DNA from: Pseudomonadota bacterium
GTDB taxonomy: Bacteria > Pseudomonadota > Alphaproteobacteria > Rhizobiales > Xanthobacteraceae
NCBI GenBank assembly: GCA_003576765.1
Contig: QEVP01000028.1
Location: forward strand, 1-54,347
Length of the DNA: 54,347 nt
Direction: 5' to 3'
Position numbers and translations under genes: made by a program. A model generated the notes under the pieces. That model was not told where the DNA came from, ran no database searches, and saw only the letters and a list, made by a program, of their open reading frames with translations. Numbering within the stretch: the stretch's first letter is position 1; each line of letters starts with the position of its first letter. Shown piece after piece: positions 43,090 to 52,152 of this stretch.

Positions 43090-44736
43090 TCATCCCGGCA
43101 GCGCGCGCTCCAGAAGCGCGCGGGCCTCGGCCGCCGACAGATCGGCCGCGCCATGGAAGCCGGCGTGGCGTTCGGCAAGCCGCGTGCGCGCGAACAGGTC
43201 GGCATGCGCCGGATGCACGGCGTTGAGCGCGGCGCACGCCGCCAAGAGCGCCAGCATCTCGACCGCAAGCCGCGCGGAGCGCTCGCTGTCCGGCGCGCGG
43301 AACGCCGCACCGACGAACGCCACCGCCTCGGCCGCGCCCGGCAACCCGCGCGTCTCGTTTGCAAGCACCGTCATGACGGCCATCGCCGCCTCGCTCTCGC
43401 GCGCCAGCGCCCGCAGCACGTCGAGGCACATCACGTTGCCGGAGCCTTCCCAGATGGCATTGACCGGCGCCTCGCGATAGTGCCGCGCCAAAATGCCCTC
43501 CTCGACGTAGCCGTTGCCGCCAAGGCACTCCATCGCCTCATAGAGGAAGCCGGGTGCGCTCTTGCAGATCCAGTATTTCACCGCCGGCGTCAGGAACCGC
43601 ATATACGCGGCCTCCTGGGCATCCGCTGCCATCCTGTCGAAGGCACGGCACAGCCGCATCGTCAGCGCAGTCGTTGCCTCGACATTGAGCGCCATGTCGG
43701 CGAGCACGCTCTGCATCAAGGGCTGGTCGGCGAGATGACGCTGGAACACGCTGCGATGGCGGGCATGGTTGAGCGCGTGCGCAAGCCCGGAGCGCATCAG
43801 GCCGGCGGATGCGATAGCGCAGTCCTGCCGCGTCAGTTGCACCATCTGGATGATGGTGCGCACGCCCTTGCCCTCCTCGCCGACCGGCAGCGCATAGGCA
43901 TCGTAAAACTCGACCTCGGAGGAGGCGTTGGAGCGGTTGCCAAGCTTGTCCTTGAGGCGCTGGAAACGCAGGCCGTTGACCTGCCCGTCGGGGCGGAAGC
44001 GCGGCATGAAGAAGCAGCTCAAGCCGCCCTCCGCCTGCGCCAGCACCAGAAAAGCATCGCACATCGGCGCCGACATGAACCACTTGTGTCCGGTGATGCG
44101 CCACGCCTCGCCGTCGCGCACGGCCCGTGTGGCATTGGCGCGCACATCGGTGCCGCCCTGTTTCTCGGTCATGCCCATGCCGAGCGTCATGCCGCGCTTC
44201 TGCCACCACGGCGCGAACACCGGGTCATAGCTCGTCGTCGCGATCACCGGCATCACGCGCGCCAGCAGGTCGGGCGCGGCGGCAATCGCTGCAACGGAGG
44301 CCCGCGTCATGGTGATCGGGCAAAGATGTCCGCTCTCGACCTGCGCCGCCATGAAGAAGCGTGCCGCCCGCACCACCTCCGCGGGCGCGGCCGCCGGCGC
44401 GCCCTCCCTGGTCCAGGTCGAGTTGTGCAGGCCGGCCCGGACGCTGTCCGCCATCAGGTCGTGATAGGCGGGATGAAACTCGACCTCGTCGCGGCGGAAG
44501 CCGCGCGCGTCGAATGTCCTCAGCTTGGGCGTGTTTTCGTTGGCGAGACGCGCGCGCTCGGCCATCGCCGCGGAACCCCAATGCCTGCCGAAGGCGGACA
44601 ATTCGGCTGCCGCATCGGCGCCGCCGTTGGCGGCCACCGCATCGCGCAGCGGCCCATCGGCCGCAAACAGATCGACATCGACGAACGGCGGCGACTGGTT
44701 GAGGACCTCGTGGGTCATGCCGAATGCGTCCGCCAT
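43090..44736 (-). CDS. AidB-like acyl-CoA dehydrogenase
   Basis: 548-aa flavoprotein of the AidB subgroup. Features: MGMTEKQGGTDVRANATRA (FAD/substrate loop), HKWFMSAPMCDAFLVLAQAEGGLSCFFMPRF, NRSNASSEVEFYDAYALPVGEEGKGVRTIIQM, AMECLGGNGYVEEGILARHYREAPVNAIWEGSGNVMCLDVLRAL. E. coli AidB is induced by alkylating stress, binds DNA and has weak isovaleryl-CoA dehydrogenase activity. The start at 44736 has AGGAGG. Divergent from pyrB. Confidence 0.9.
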   Translation of the reverse strand: MADAFGMTHEVLNQSPPFVDVDLFAADGPLRDAVAANGGADAAAELSAFGRHWGSAAMAERARLANENTPKLRTFDARGFRRDEVEFHPAYHDLMADSVRAGLHNSTWTREGAPAAAPAEVVRAARFFMAAQVESGHLCPITMTRASVAAIAAAPDLLARVMPVIATTSYDPVFAPWWQKRGMTLGMGMTEKQGGTDVRANATRAVRDGEAWRITGHKWFMSAPMCDAFLVLAQAEGGLSCFFMPRFRPDGQVNGLRFQRLKDKLGNRSNASSEVEFYDAYALPVGEEGKGVRTIIQMVQLTRQDCAIASAGLMRSGLAHALNHARHRSVFQRHLADQPLMQSVLADMALNVEATTALTMRLCRAFDRMAADAQEAAYMRFLTPAVKYWICKSAPGFLYEAMECLGGNGYVEEGILARHYREAPVNAIWEGSGNVMCLDVLRALARESEAAMAVMTVLANETRGLPGAAEAVAFVGAAFRAPDSERSARLAVEMLALLAACAALNAVHPAHADLFARTRLAERHAGFHGAADLSAAEARALLERALPG

Positions 44737-44852
44737 GATGTTGCCTCCTGTCGCGCCACCCCCGAGCGTCCAAGGGAATGCAGGGGAATATACGCGAGCG
44801 GGGGATAACTCCCAAACGGCCAAAACCGTGGAGCGGGATCGCCAGTTCGGCC

Positions 44853-44881
44853 TTGCTCCCCCCGGCAACTCTGCCTATAGC
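44853..44881 (+). promoter_or_regulatory. Candidate sigma70 promoter of pyrB
   Basis: TTGCTC (44853-44858) and TATAGC (44876-44881) are 17 bases apart. Transcription would begin near 44888, only about four bases before the pyrB ATG, implying an almost leaderless mRNA. Confidence 0.4.
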
Positions 44882-44891
44882 ACTGGCTTTG

Positions 44892-45845
44892 ATGGCCTCC
44901 GCCCCGACATCGTCGTTCGTCCTCAGCCAGCGTCATCTGCTCGGCATCGAGGGCCTGTCGCCCGCCGACATCACCGGCCTGCTCGACCTCGCCGAAGAGT
45001 ATGTCGAACTGAACCGCCAGGTCGACAAGAAGCGCAGCAACCTACGCGGGCGCACGCAGATCAACCTGTTCTTCGAAGCCTCCACCCGCACGCAGTCCTC
45101 GTTCGAGATCGCCGGCAAGCGGCTCGGCGCCGACGTCATGAATATGTCGGTGGCCTCGTCCTCGATCCGCAAGGGCGAGACGCTGCTCGACACCGCGATC
45201 ACCCTCAATGCCATGCACCCGGATATCCTGGTGGTGCGGCACAAGGCGTCCGGAGCGGTCGAACTATTGGCGCGCAAGGTGGACGGCTCGGTGATCAACG
45301 CCGGCGACGGCGCGCACGAGCACCCGACGCAAGCCTTGCTGGATGCGCTCACCATCCGCCGCAACAAGGGCCGCATCGAGGGGCTGACGGTGGCGATCTG
45401 CGGCGACGTGCTGCATTCGCGCGTGGCGCGCTCCAATATTCTTTTGCTCAACGCCATGGGCGCGCGCGTGCGCGTGGTCGCGCCCTCGACGCTGCTGCCG
45501 CCGGGCATCGAGCGCATGGGCGTCGAGGTCGCGCGCAACATGCGCGAAGGGCTCGACAACGCCGATATCGTGATGATGCTGCGGCTCCAGCGCGAGCGCA
45601 TGGACGGCTCGTTCGTGCCCTCCAGCGGCGAGTATTTCGAGTTCTTCGGGCTCGATCAGCAGAAGCTCGGCTACGCCAAGGCCGACGCGCTGGTGATGCA
45701 CCCCGGACCGATGAACCGCGGTGTCGAGATCGACTCGCTGGTCGCCGACGGCGCGCAGTCGCTGATCCGCGAGCAGGTCGAGATGGGCGTCGCCGTGCGC
45801 ATGGCCGTGCTCGAAGCGCTGGCCCGCAACCTGCCCAATGCGTGA
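44892..45845 (+). CDS. pyrB: Aspartate carbamoyltransferase catalytic subunit
   Basis: Makes carbamoyl-aspartate, the first committed step of pyrimidine synthesis. The 317-aa product contains the carbamoyl-phosphate loop [28 protein letters not shown], and the C-terminal [12 protein letters not shown]. No ribosome binding site precedes the ATG at 44892, consistent with the closely placed promoter. It overlaps the pyrC-like gene by eight bases. In this class the PyrC-like partner forms a complex with PyrB. Confidence 0.96.
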   Translation: MASAPTSSFVLSQRHLLGIEGLSPADITGLLDLAEEYVELNRQVDKKRSNLRGRTQINLFFEASTRTQSSFEIAGKRLGADVMNMSVASSSIRKGETLLDTAITLNAMHPDILVVRHKASGAVELLARKVDGSVINAGDGAHEHPTQALLDALTIRRNKGRIEGLTVAICGDVLHSRVARSNILLLNAMGARVRVVAPSTLLPPGIERMGVEVARNMREGLDNADIVMMLRLQRERMDGSFVPSSGEYFEFFGLDQQKLGYAKADALVMHPGPMNRGVEIDSLVADGAQSLIREQVEMGVAVRMAVLEALARNLPNA

Positions 45846-47142
45846 CGCCATGCGACAAGATCACCGCCCGCTGCTCCTGAAAAATGCTCGCCTGATCGAT
45901 CCTTCGCGCGGGCGCGACGAGACCGGCGACCTGCTGATGGCCGATGGCGTGATCCGCGACTCGGGCCGCGGATTGGGCCGCCCCGACGGCGCCGAGACCA
46001 TCGACTGCGCCGGCAAGGTGGTAGCGCCAGGGCTGATCGACATGCGCGCCTTTGTCGGCGAGCCGGGCGCGAGCCATCGCGAGACCTTCGCCTCGGCAAG
46101 CCAGGCGGCGGCGGCCGGCGGCATCACCACTATCGTCTGCCAGCCCGATACCTCGCCGGTGATCGACAATTCCGCGACCGTGGATTTCGTGCTGCGCCGC
46201 GCCCGCGACACGGCGATCGTCAACATCCATCCGATGGCGGCGCTGACCAAGGGCCTGCGCGGCGAGGAGATGACCGAGTTCGGCCTGTTGAAGGCCGCCG
46301 GCGCGGTGGCCTTCACCGACGCCGCGCGCAGTCTCATGAATACCCAGGTGATGCGCCGCGCACTCACTTACGCGCGCGACTTCGACGCGCTGATCGTCCA
46401 CCATACCGAGGACCCGCATCTGGTCGGCGACGGCGTGATGAACGAGGGCGAACTGGCCTCGCGGCTCGGGCTGATGGGCATTCCGGCGGCGGCCGAGACC
46501 ATCGTGCTGGAGCGCGACATGCGCCTCGTGGCGCTCACCCGCGGCCGCTATCACGCCGCGTCCATCACCTCGACCGACTCGCTCGAGGTGCTTGGCCGTG
46601 CGCGCGAGGCGGGGCTCGCGGTCAGTGCCTCGGCATCGATCAACCACCTCGCCCTCAACGAGAACGACATCGGCCCCTACCGCACTTTTCTCAAGCTGAC
46701 CCCGCCCCTGCGCACCGAGGACGATCGCGCCGCGCTGGTCGCGGCGGTGGCGTCCGGCCTCGTCGATGTCATCATGTCCGACCATAACCCACAGGACGTC
46801 GAGACCAAGCGGCTGCCGTTCGCCGAGGCGGAGCCCGGCGCGGTCGGCCTCGAGACCATGCTGCCGGCTGGCCTGCGACTGGTCGCGAGCGGCGAGATCG
46901 ACCTGATCGCGCTGTTGCGTGCCATGTCCACGCGTCCGGCCGAACTGCTCGGCCTCGAAGGCGGCACGTTGCGCAATGGCGCTCCCGCCGACCTCGTGGT
47001 GATCGACCTCGATACGCCGTGGGTGCTCGATCCGCTGCAACTGCGCTCGCAATGCCAGAACACGCCGTTCGACGAAGCGCGCTTCACCGGCCGCGCGGTC
47101 CGCACCATCGTCGGCGGCCGCACCGTCCACGAGATTTTGTGA
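45838..47142 (+). CDS. pyrC: Dihydroorotase-like PyrC lacking the metal-binding HxH
   Basis: 434-aa protein of the class I dihydroorotase family, coupled to pyrB by an 8-base overlap (ATG 45850 is an alternative start). The residues where dihydroorotases have the zinc ligands HxH (DMHVHxREPG) read Arg70-Ala-Phe72 in [11 protein letters not shown]. The later ligand regions are also altered ([30 protein letters not shown] instead of TDHAPH). Inactive homologues of this sort (PyrC' of Pseudomonas) serve as structural partners of aspartate carbamoyltransferase, so this protein is probably a scaffold, with the active dihydroorotase encoded elsewhere (inference). Confidence 0.88.
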   Translation: MRDAMRQDHRPLLLKNARLIDPSRGRDETGDLLMADGVIRDSGRGLGRPDGAETIDCAGKVVAPGLIDMRAFVGEPGASHRETFASASQAAAAGGITTIVCQPDTSPVIDNSATVDFVLRRARDTAIVNIHPMAALTKGLRGEEMTEFGLLKAAGAVAFTDAARSLMNTQVMRRALTYARDFDALIVHHTEDPHLVGDGVMNEGELASRLGLMGIPAAAETIVLERDMRLVALTRGRYHAASITSTDSLEVLGRAREAGLAVSASASINHLALNENDIGPYRTFLKLTPPLRTEDDRAALVAAVASGLVDVIMSDHNPQDVETKRLPFAEAEPGAVGLETMLPAGLRLVASGEIDLIALLRAMSTRPAELLGLEGGTLRNGAPADLVVIDLDTPWVLDPLQLRSQCQNTPFDEARFTGRAVRTIVGGRTVHEIL

Positions 47143-47148
47143 GGGCGC

Positions 47149-47739
47149 ATGACCGGCTCCATCATCGCCGCGCTTGTCCTCGGCTACCTGTTCGGCTCGA
47201 TCCCGTTCGGGCTGATCCTGACGAAATTCGCCGGCACGGCCGATCTGCGCTCGATCGGTTCGGGCAACATCGGCGCCACCAACGTGCTGCGCACCGGCCG
47301 CAAGGGACTGGCGGCGGCAACGCTGCTCGGCGACATGCTGAAGGGCACCGCCGCGGTGCTGATCGCCGCAAAGCTGTGGGGGCATGACGCGGCGCTGGTC
47401 GCCGCGTTCGGCGCCTTTATCGGCCACCTGTTTCCGGTTTGGCTCAAATTCAAAGGCGGCAAGGGCGTCGCGACCTATATCGGCGTACTGCTCGGACTGG
47501 CATGGCCGTTCGCGCTGGCTTTCTGCGCGATCTGGCTCGTGGTGGCATGGCTGACGCGCTTTTCCTCGCTCGCCGCGCTGGTGGCGAGCCTGTCGATGCC
47601 GCCGATCCTGTGGTGGGCCCGCTATGACGACCTCGCCGGGCTGTTCGCCGGGCTGACCGTGCTATTGTGGTTCATGCACCGCGCCAACATCGCCCGCCTG
47701 CGCTCCGGCACCGAAGGCCGCATCGGCCGGACGTCCTAA
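47149..47739 (+). CDS. plsY: Acyl-phosphate:glycerol-3-phosphate acyltransferase
   Basis: Inner-membrane enzyme making lysophosphatidic acid, the first phospholipid precursor. The 196-aa product has five hydrophobic spans and the three conserved cytoplasmic motifs: [12 protein letters not shown] with [27 protein letters not shown], and the C-terminal [25 protein letters not shown] precedes the ATG. Six bases after pyrC, suggesting a pyrB-pyrC-plsY operon. Confidence 0.96.
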   Translation: MTGSIIAALVLGYLFGSIPFGLILTKFAGTADLRSIGSGNIGATNVLRTGRKGLAAATLLGDMLKGTAAVLIAAKLWGHDAALVAAFGAFIGHLFPVWLKFKGGKGVATYIGVLLGLAWPFALAFCAIWLVVAWLTRFSSLAALVASLSMPPILWWARYDDLAGLFAGLTVLLWFMHRANIARLRSGTEGRIGRTS

Positions 47740-47789
47740 AGATACACTTTAAGGTTGTATCCAGGCATCGCTTCGGCGATGCTCGGCGG

Positions 47790-48914
47790 GTGGCGGGGCA
47801 TTCTTCACAACCATCGCGTCTGACCGACGCGCAGCGGCTCGACTGGCTGCGGCTGATCCGCAGCGACCATGTCGGGCCGCGCACCTTTCGGTCGCTGGTC
47901 AACCACTGCGGCAGCGCCCGCGCCGCACTGGAACGGCTGCCCGAGTTGGCACGCCGCGGCGGCGCGGCCCGACCCGGACGTATCTATACCGTGGCGGAGG
48001 CGGAAGCGGAGCTTGCCGCCGCGGCCCGCCACGATGTCCGCTACGTCGCCGCCGGCGAGGCCGGCTACCCGCCGCGGCTGGCGATGCTCGACGACGCACC
48101 GCCCCTGCTCGCCATTCGCGGCAACGCCGCGGTGTTCATGCGCCCGACCGTGGCGCTGGTCGGCTCGCGTAACGCTTCGGGCGCCGGTCTCAAATTCTGC
48201 GAGCGGCTGGCGCGCGAACTCGGCGCCAGCGGCTTCGTCATCGCTTCGGGACTGGCACGCGGCATCGACCAGGCGGCGCACCGCGCGAGCCTGCCAAGCG
48301 GGACCATCGCGATGCTGGCCGGCGGCCATGACCGCATCTATCCGCCCGAGCATGAGGGACTGCTCCAGGCCCTGCTCGACGCTGGCGGCGGCGCGCTCTC
48401 GGAAATGCCGATGGGCCACGTGCCTCGCGCCCGCGACTTCCCGCGCCGCAACCGCCTGATTTCGGGGGTCGCGCTCGGCGTCGTCGTGGTGGAGGCCGCG
48501 CACCGGTCCGGCTCGCTGATCACCGCACGGCTGGCCAACGAGCAGGGCCGCGAGGTGTTCGCGGTGCCCGGTTCGCCGCTCGACCCGCGCGCGGCAGGCA
48601 CCAACCACCTCATCAAACAGGGCGCGACGCTGGTGACCGAGGCTGCCGACATTATCGACGTATTGCGCCCGATCGAGGCACGGCCGCCCGAACTGCCGGC
48701 AGGCGAGCCGGAGGAGACGTTTGCCGCCGCCGAACCCGAGGCAAGCGACCGCGCCCGCATCGTTGCCCTGCTCGGCCCGGCGCCGATCTCGCTCGACGAC
48801 GTCATTCGCCTTGCCGCGGTGCCGGCTGCAACAGCCCGCGTCGTGCTGCTCGAACTCGAACTGGCCGGCCGGCTCGAACGCCATGGCGCCGGCATGGTAT
48901 CGCTGCTGCCTTAG
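47790..48914 (+). CDS. dprA: DNA-processing protein DprA
   Basis: DprA protects incoming single-stranded DNA and loads RecA during transformation. The 374-aa product has the N-terminal SAM-like helical region ([28 protein letters not shown]), the Rossmann core ([127 protein letters not shown]) and a C-terminal winged helix. GTG 47790 is the first start after plsY without overlap; the frame is open further upstream, so the exact start is uncertain. Confidence 0.93.
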   Translation: MAGHSSQPSRLTDAQRLDWLRLIRSDHVGPRTFRSLVNHCGSARAALERLPELARRGGAARPGRIYTVAEAEAELAAAARHDVRYVAAGEAGYPPRLAMLDDAPPLLAIRGNAAVFMRPTVALVGSRNASGAGLKFCERLARELGASGFVIASGLARGIDQAAHRASLPSGTIAMLAGGHDRIYPPEHEGLLQALLDAGGGALSEMPMGHVPRARDFPRRNRLISGVALGVVVVEAAHRSGSLITARLANEQGREVFAVPGSPLDPRAAGTNHLIKQGATLVTEAADIIDVLRPIEARPPELPAGEPEETFAAAEPEASDRARIVALLGPAPISLDDVIRLAAVPAATARVVLLELELAGRLERHGAGMVSLLP

Positions 48915-48943
48915 CCGGCCCCCGACGACCGCCGAGTTCGTCC

Positions 48944-49171
48944 CTATCCATGACCGCGCTGGCGCCCCGACGAGCGCCGTACCGCCTCGTCCGCCTCCAG
49001 CTTCGCCATATCGAGCAGATAGGCTAGCGTGTCGAGCCCGTGCCGGCGCGCCAGCATCACGAGATCGGCCAGATGTCCGGCCAGAAACTGGGCGGCCTCG
49101 CCGGGGCCGCCATCGCCCGCCCGTCCGCCCCGACAAGCAGCCGCGGGGTTTTTCCGGGGATGGGTTTGCAT
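48944..49171 (-). CDS. Small conserved rhizobial protein
   Basis: 75 aa, with a disordered Gly/Arg-rich start and a helical core AAQFLAGHLADLVMLARRHGLDTLAYLLDMAKLEADEAVRR. This core resembles small proteins annotated as hypothetical in Bradyrhizobium relatives (recollection). ATG 49171 lies 10 bases after GGAGG; ATG 49180 is too close to it, and an ATG at 49261 just after a promoter-like sequence would give a 105-aa form. Convergent with dprA, divergent from topA. Function unknown. Confidence 0.6.
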   Translation of the reverse strand: MQTHPRKNPAAACRGGRAGDGGPGEAAQFLAGHLADLVMLARRHGLDTLAYLLDMAKLEADEAVRRSSGRQRGHG

Positions 49172-49270
49172 GCCACTCATTCCTCCGTGATCGAAACCGG
49201 CACCGTGACGGCCCTTGGCGCCCGAACGGATGGGGAATCCGCGCACGGTGCCAATTTTCATCTACCTTAG

Positions 49271-49299
49271 ATTGTATATTAGGCATGTAAACACGTAAA
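49271..49299 (-). promoter_or_regulatory. Promoter for the small conserved gene
   Basis: On the minus strand, TTTACG (49299-49294) and TACAAT (49276-49271) are separated by 17 bases in an AT-rich island. The expected start near 49264 is directly before an in-frame ATG at 49261. Confidence 0.4.
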
Positions 49300-49336
49300 A
49301 GTTTCATTCCTGGGCAAGCCTGCGCGTAACCGCCAT

Positions 49337-49365
49337 TTGACAGCGGACCCCTCTTTACCCATGTT
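49337..49365 (+). promoter_or_regulatory. Candidate topA promoter
   Basis: A perfect -35 hexamer TTGACA (49337-49342) is followed after 17 bases by a weak -10 CATGTT (49360-49365), giving a leader of about 60 bases before topA. Confidence 0.35.
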
Positions 49366-49433
49366 CCGCGCAATCCTGCCGCCCCAGTGGCGCCGGCCAC
49401 GGCCGCTATTTTCCGACAAGCTATTGGAATAAC

Positions 49434-52142
49434 ATGAATATCGTCATCGTGGAGTCGCCTGCGAAGGCCAAGACGATCAACAAGTATCTCGGCCCCTCCT
49501 ACGAGGTTGTGGCCTCCTTCGGTCATATCCGCGACCTGCCGGCCAAGAACGGATCGGTCGATCCCGACGACGATTTCAGGATGATCTGGGAGACCGACCC
49601 CAAGGCGGCCGGCCGCATGAACGAGATCGCCCGCGCCGTCAAAACCGCCGACAAGCTGATTCTCGCCACCGACCCCGACCGCGAGGGCGAGGCGATTTCC
49701 TGGCATGTGCTAGAGGTACTGAAGCAGAAGCGCGCCCTGAAGGATCAGGCCATCGAGCGCGTGGTGTTCAACGCCATCACCAAGCAGGCGGTCACCGACG
49801 CGATGAAGCATCCGCGCCAGATCGACGGCGCGCTGGTCGATGCCTACATGGCGCGCCGCGCGCTCGACTATCTGGTCGGTTTCACGCTGTCGCCGGTCTT
49901 GTGGCGCAAGCTGCCGGGCGCGCGCTCGGCGGGACGGGTGCAGTCGGTGGCGCTGCGGCTGGTCTGCGACCGCGAGCAGGAGATCGAAAGTTTTGTGCCG
50001 CGCGAGTACTGGTCGCTGGTGGCAACGCTGGCGACGCCGCGCGGCGACACCTTCGAGGCGCGCCTCGTCGGGGCCGACGGCAAGAAGATCCAGCGTCTCG
50101 ATATCGGCTCCGGCGCCGAGGCCGAGGCGTTCAGGCGCGCCATCGAAGCGGCGGATTTCACGGTCGCAACCGTCGAGGCAAAGCCTGCGCGTCGCAACCC
50201 GCAGGCGCCCTTCACCACCTCGACCCTGCAGCAAGAGGCAAGCCGCAAGCTCGGGCTGGCGCCAGCCATCACCATGCGTATCGCGCAGCGTCTTTACGAA
50301 GGCGTCAACATCGGCGGCGAGACCACCGGCCTCATTACCTATATGCGAACCGATGGCGTGCAGATCGCGCCAGAGGCGATCGCACAGGCGCGCAAGGTGA
50401 TCGGCGACCAGTACGGCGGCGACTACGTGCCGAAAGCGCCGCGCGAATACCAGGCCAAGGCCAAGAACGCGCAGGAAGCGCACGAGGCGATCCGCCCGAC
50501 CGATCTCGCCCGCCTGCCCTCCACACTGCGCGGCAAGCTCGATCCCGATCAGGCCCGGCTTTACGAGCTGATCTGGACCCGCACCATTGCGAGCCAGATG
50601 GAATCGGCTGAGCTGGAGCGCACCACCGTGGACATCGCCGCCAGAGCGGGCAGCCGCATGCTGGAACTGCGCGCCACCGGACAGGTCATCAAGTTCGACG
50701 GCTTCCTCAAGCTCTATAACGAAGGCCGCGACGACGACCCCGAAGACGATGAGAACCGCCGCCTGCCGGCGATGAGCGAGGGCGAGCGGCTGACCCGCGA
50801 GGATCTCCGCGTCACCCAGCACTTCACCGAGCCGCCGCCGCGCTACTCGGAAGCTTCGCTGGTCAAGCGCATGGAAGAACTCGGCATCGGCCGGCCCTCG
50901 ACCTACGCCTCGATCCTTCAGGTGCTGAAGGACCGCGGCTATGTCCGGCTCGACAAGCGCCGCCTGCACGCCGAGGACAAGGGTCGCGTCGTCATCGCGT
51001 TTCTGGAGAACTTTTTCCGCCGCTACGTCGAATACGATTTCACCGCCTCGCTCGAGGACCAGCTCGACCGCATCTCCAACAACGAGGTGGACTGGCGGCA
51101 GGTGCTCAAGGACTTCTGGCGCGACTTCATGGGCGCAGTGGACGACATCAAGGACCTGCGCGTCGCCGAGGTGCTCGACACGCTCGACGCCATGCTCGGG
51201 CCGCACATCTTTCCGCCGCGCGAGGACGGCGGCGATCCGCGCCAGTGCCCGAGTTGCGGCAACGGCCGGCTCAACCTCAAGGCCGGCAAGTTCGGCGCCT
51301 TCGTCGGCTGCTCGAACTATCCCGAGTGCCGTTACACGCGGCCGCTGGTGGCGAACGGCGAATCGGAGGCCGCGGACCGCATACTTGGCAAAGACCCTGC
51401 AAGCGGCCTCGACGTCGCGATCAAATCCGGGCGCTTCGGGCCTTATATTCAGCTCGGCGAGGCCAAGGACGTCGCGGAGGGCGAGAAGCCGAAGCGCGCC
51501 GGCATTCCCAAGGGCACCTCGCCCGCCGACGTCGATCTTCAGCTTGCGCTCAACCTGTTGTCGCTGCCGCGCGAGGTCGGCCTGCATCCCGAGGACGGCG
51601 AGCCGATCAAGGCCGGCATCGGCCGCTTCGGCCCCTACGTGCAGCACGGCAAGACCTACGCGAGTCTCGAGGCCGGCGACGAAGTGTTCACCATCGGCCT
51701 CAACCGCGCGGTGACGCTGATCGCCGAGAAGATCGCCAAGGGACCGGGGCGCGGCCGCTTCAAGACCGATCCCGGCAAGCCGGTCGGCGACCATCCGACG
51801 CTCGGTCCCATCGTCGTCAAGAACGGCCGCTACGGCGCTTATGTCAGCGCCGACGGCATCAACGCGACGCTGCCCGACGGCAGGACGCCCGACACCGTCA
51901 CGCTCGACGAGGCCATTGCGCTGATCGACGAGCGCGCCGCCAAGGGGGGCGGCAAGGGCGGCGGCAAGGCGAAGCGCGCGGCAAAGAAGGCGCCGGCCAA
52001 GAAAGCCGCCGCGAAGAAGACCGTTGCCAAGAAAGCGGCGCCGACGCGCAGCGCGGCCAAGACGGCAAAGACCGCGAGCAAGGCAACGCCCCGCAAGAGC
52101 GCAGCCAACAGTGCTGCAAAAAGCGCCAAGGTCGGCGGGTAG
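49434..52142 (+). CDS. topA: DNA topoisomerase I
   Basis: Type IA topoisomerase relaxing negative supercoils, 902 aa. Toprim domain at the start (MNIVIVESPAKAKTINKYLG; LILATDPDREGEAISWHV with the DxD-type metal site), active-site Tyr303 in GLITYMRTDGV, then REYQAKAKNAQEAHEAIRPTD and GIGRPSTYASILQVLKDRGYV. One zinc-ribbon with Cys605 and Cys608 (CPSCGNGRLNLKAGKFGAFVGCSNYPEC) and several glycine-rich TopA C-terminal repeats (RFGPYIQLG, RFGPYVQHG, RYGAYVSADG). The last 60 residues are a Lys/Ala-rich tail (KAPAKKAAAKKTVAKKA), common in this order and similar to the small H1-like protein at 34335-34478. Confidence 0.98.
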   Translation: MNIVIVESPAKAKTINKYLGPSYEVVASFGHIRDLPAKNGSVDPDDDFRMIWETDPKAAGRMNEIARAVKTADKLILATDPDREGEAISWHVLEVLKQKRALKDQAIERVVFNAITKQAVTDAMKHPRQIDGALVDAYMARRALDYLVGFTLSPVLWRKLPGARSAGRVQSVALRLVCDREQEIESFVPREYWSLVATLATPRGDTFEARLVGADGKKIQRLDIGSGAEAEAFRRAIEAADFTVATVEAKPARRNPQAPFTTSTLQQEASRKLGLAPAITMRIAQRLYEGVNIGGETTGLITYMRTDGVQIAPEAIAQARKVIGDQYGGDYVPKAPREYQAKAKNAQEAHEAIRPTDLARLPSTLRGKLDPDQARLYELIWTRTIASQMESAELERTTVDIAARAGSRMLELRATGQVIKFDGFLKLYNEGRDDDPEDDENRRLPAMSEGERLTREDLRVTQHFTEPPPRYSEASLVKRMEELGIGRPSTYASILQVLKDRGYVRLDKRRLHAEDKGRVVIAFLENFFRRYVEYDFTASLEDQLDRISNNEVDWRQVLKDFWRDFMGAVDDIKDLRVAEVLDTLDAMLGPHIFPPREDGGDPRQCPSCGNGRLNLKAGKFGAFVGCSNYPECRYTRPLVANGESEAADRILGKDPASGLDVAIKSGRFGPYIQLGEAKDVAEGEKPKRAGIPKGTSPADVDLQLALNLLSLPREVGLHPEDGEPIKAGIGRFGPYVQHGKTYASLEAGDEVFTIGLNRAVTLIAEKIAKGPGRGRFKTDPGKPVGDHPTLGPIVVKNGRYGAYVSADGINATLPDGRTPDTVTLDEAIALIDERAAKGGGKGGGKAKRAAKKAPAKKAAAKKTVAKKAAPTRSAAKTAKTASKATPRKSAANSAAKSAKVGG

Positions 52143-52152
52143 CGACAACGAC

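Noticed and set aside
45448..47427. 659-codon open frame on the minus strand across pyrB, pyrC and plsY
   Set aside because: Antisense shadow with Ala/Arg/Gly/Asp-rich composition typical of GC-rich reverse frames.
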